Positions 6,139-6,146 of a stretch of DNA of 6,146 nt are shown here, piece by piece. Position numbers and translations under genes: made by a program. Origin of the DNA: Pseudomonadota bacterium. Lineage in GTDB: Bacteria; Pseudomonadota; Alphaproteobacteria; Rhizobiales; Tepidamorphaceae. Location: positions 1 through 6,146 of the forward strand of contig JAEYRQ010000117.1 of NCBI GenBank assembly GCA_023435545.1, in the 5' to 3' direction. How positions within the stretch are numbered: the stretch's first letter is position 1; every line of letters starts with the position of its first letter. The notes beneath the pieces are model-generated. The model was not told where the DNA came from. It worked only from the letters and a program-made list of their open reading frames with translations, and made no database searches.

Positions 6139-6146
6139 GGCTGCGG

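Noticed and set aside
1..6146. Mobile element, phage, toxin-antitoxin, CRISPR or biosynthetic island
   Set aside because: No transposase or integrase, no direct or terminal repeats beyond the 18-bp duplication, no arrays and no small paired genes; every gene belongs to an ordinary chromosomal family.

Overview
This is a GC-rich, densely coded stretch of core chromosome, most likely from an alphaproteobacterium and probably from Hyphomicrobiales (Rhizobiales). That call rests on the protein families and their order: an FzlA-type GST-like division protein beside queG and opposite uppP, an ABHD10-like hydrolase, and an NDUFA9-like SDR protein facing uppP. I see no mobile element, integrase, CRISPR array, tRNA or rRNA, and no obvious shift in base composition.

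Layout from left to right. (1) 1-525, minus: the N-terminal half of a family-4 glycosyltransferase that runs off the left edge. (2) 566-1348, plus: an ABHD10-like alpha/beta-hydrolase, divergent from the glycosyltransferase across only 40 bp. (3) 1360-4119, minus: a compact operon read right to left as fzlA, then queG, then a YeeZ-like SDR. The fzlA and queG frames overlap by 20 bp; queG and the SDR gene share a 4-bp ATGA overlap. (4) 4120-4232: a 113-bp divergent control region between fzlA and uppP. It contains two opposed promoter-like sequences whose -10 hexamers overlap. (5) 4233-5033, plus: uppP. (6) 5065-6048, minus: an NDUFA9-like atypical SDR gene, convergent with uppP. Its upstream region runs to the right edge and ends in a candidate -10 box.

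Functional reading. FzlA (FtsZ-linked regulation of constriction) and UppP (recycling of the undecaprenyl carrier used for peptidoglycan and surface polysaccharides) both bear on envelope growth, and they share one divergent control region. QueG makes the final step of queuosine synthesis, and the downstream SDR gene is probably translationally coupled to it. The glycosyltransferase is envelope-related by family, but its substrate cannot be told from this fragment. The two genes facing outward, ABHD10-like and NDUFA9-like, are bacterial relatives of proteins best known from mitochondria.

I did not find an unrecognised multi-gene system. The points most worth a second look are the overlapping divergent promoters, the GST-fold protein that appears to be a division factor rather than an enzyme, and the SDR protein that has lost the usual catalytic pair.
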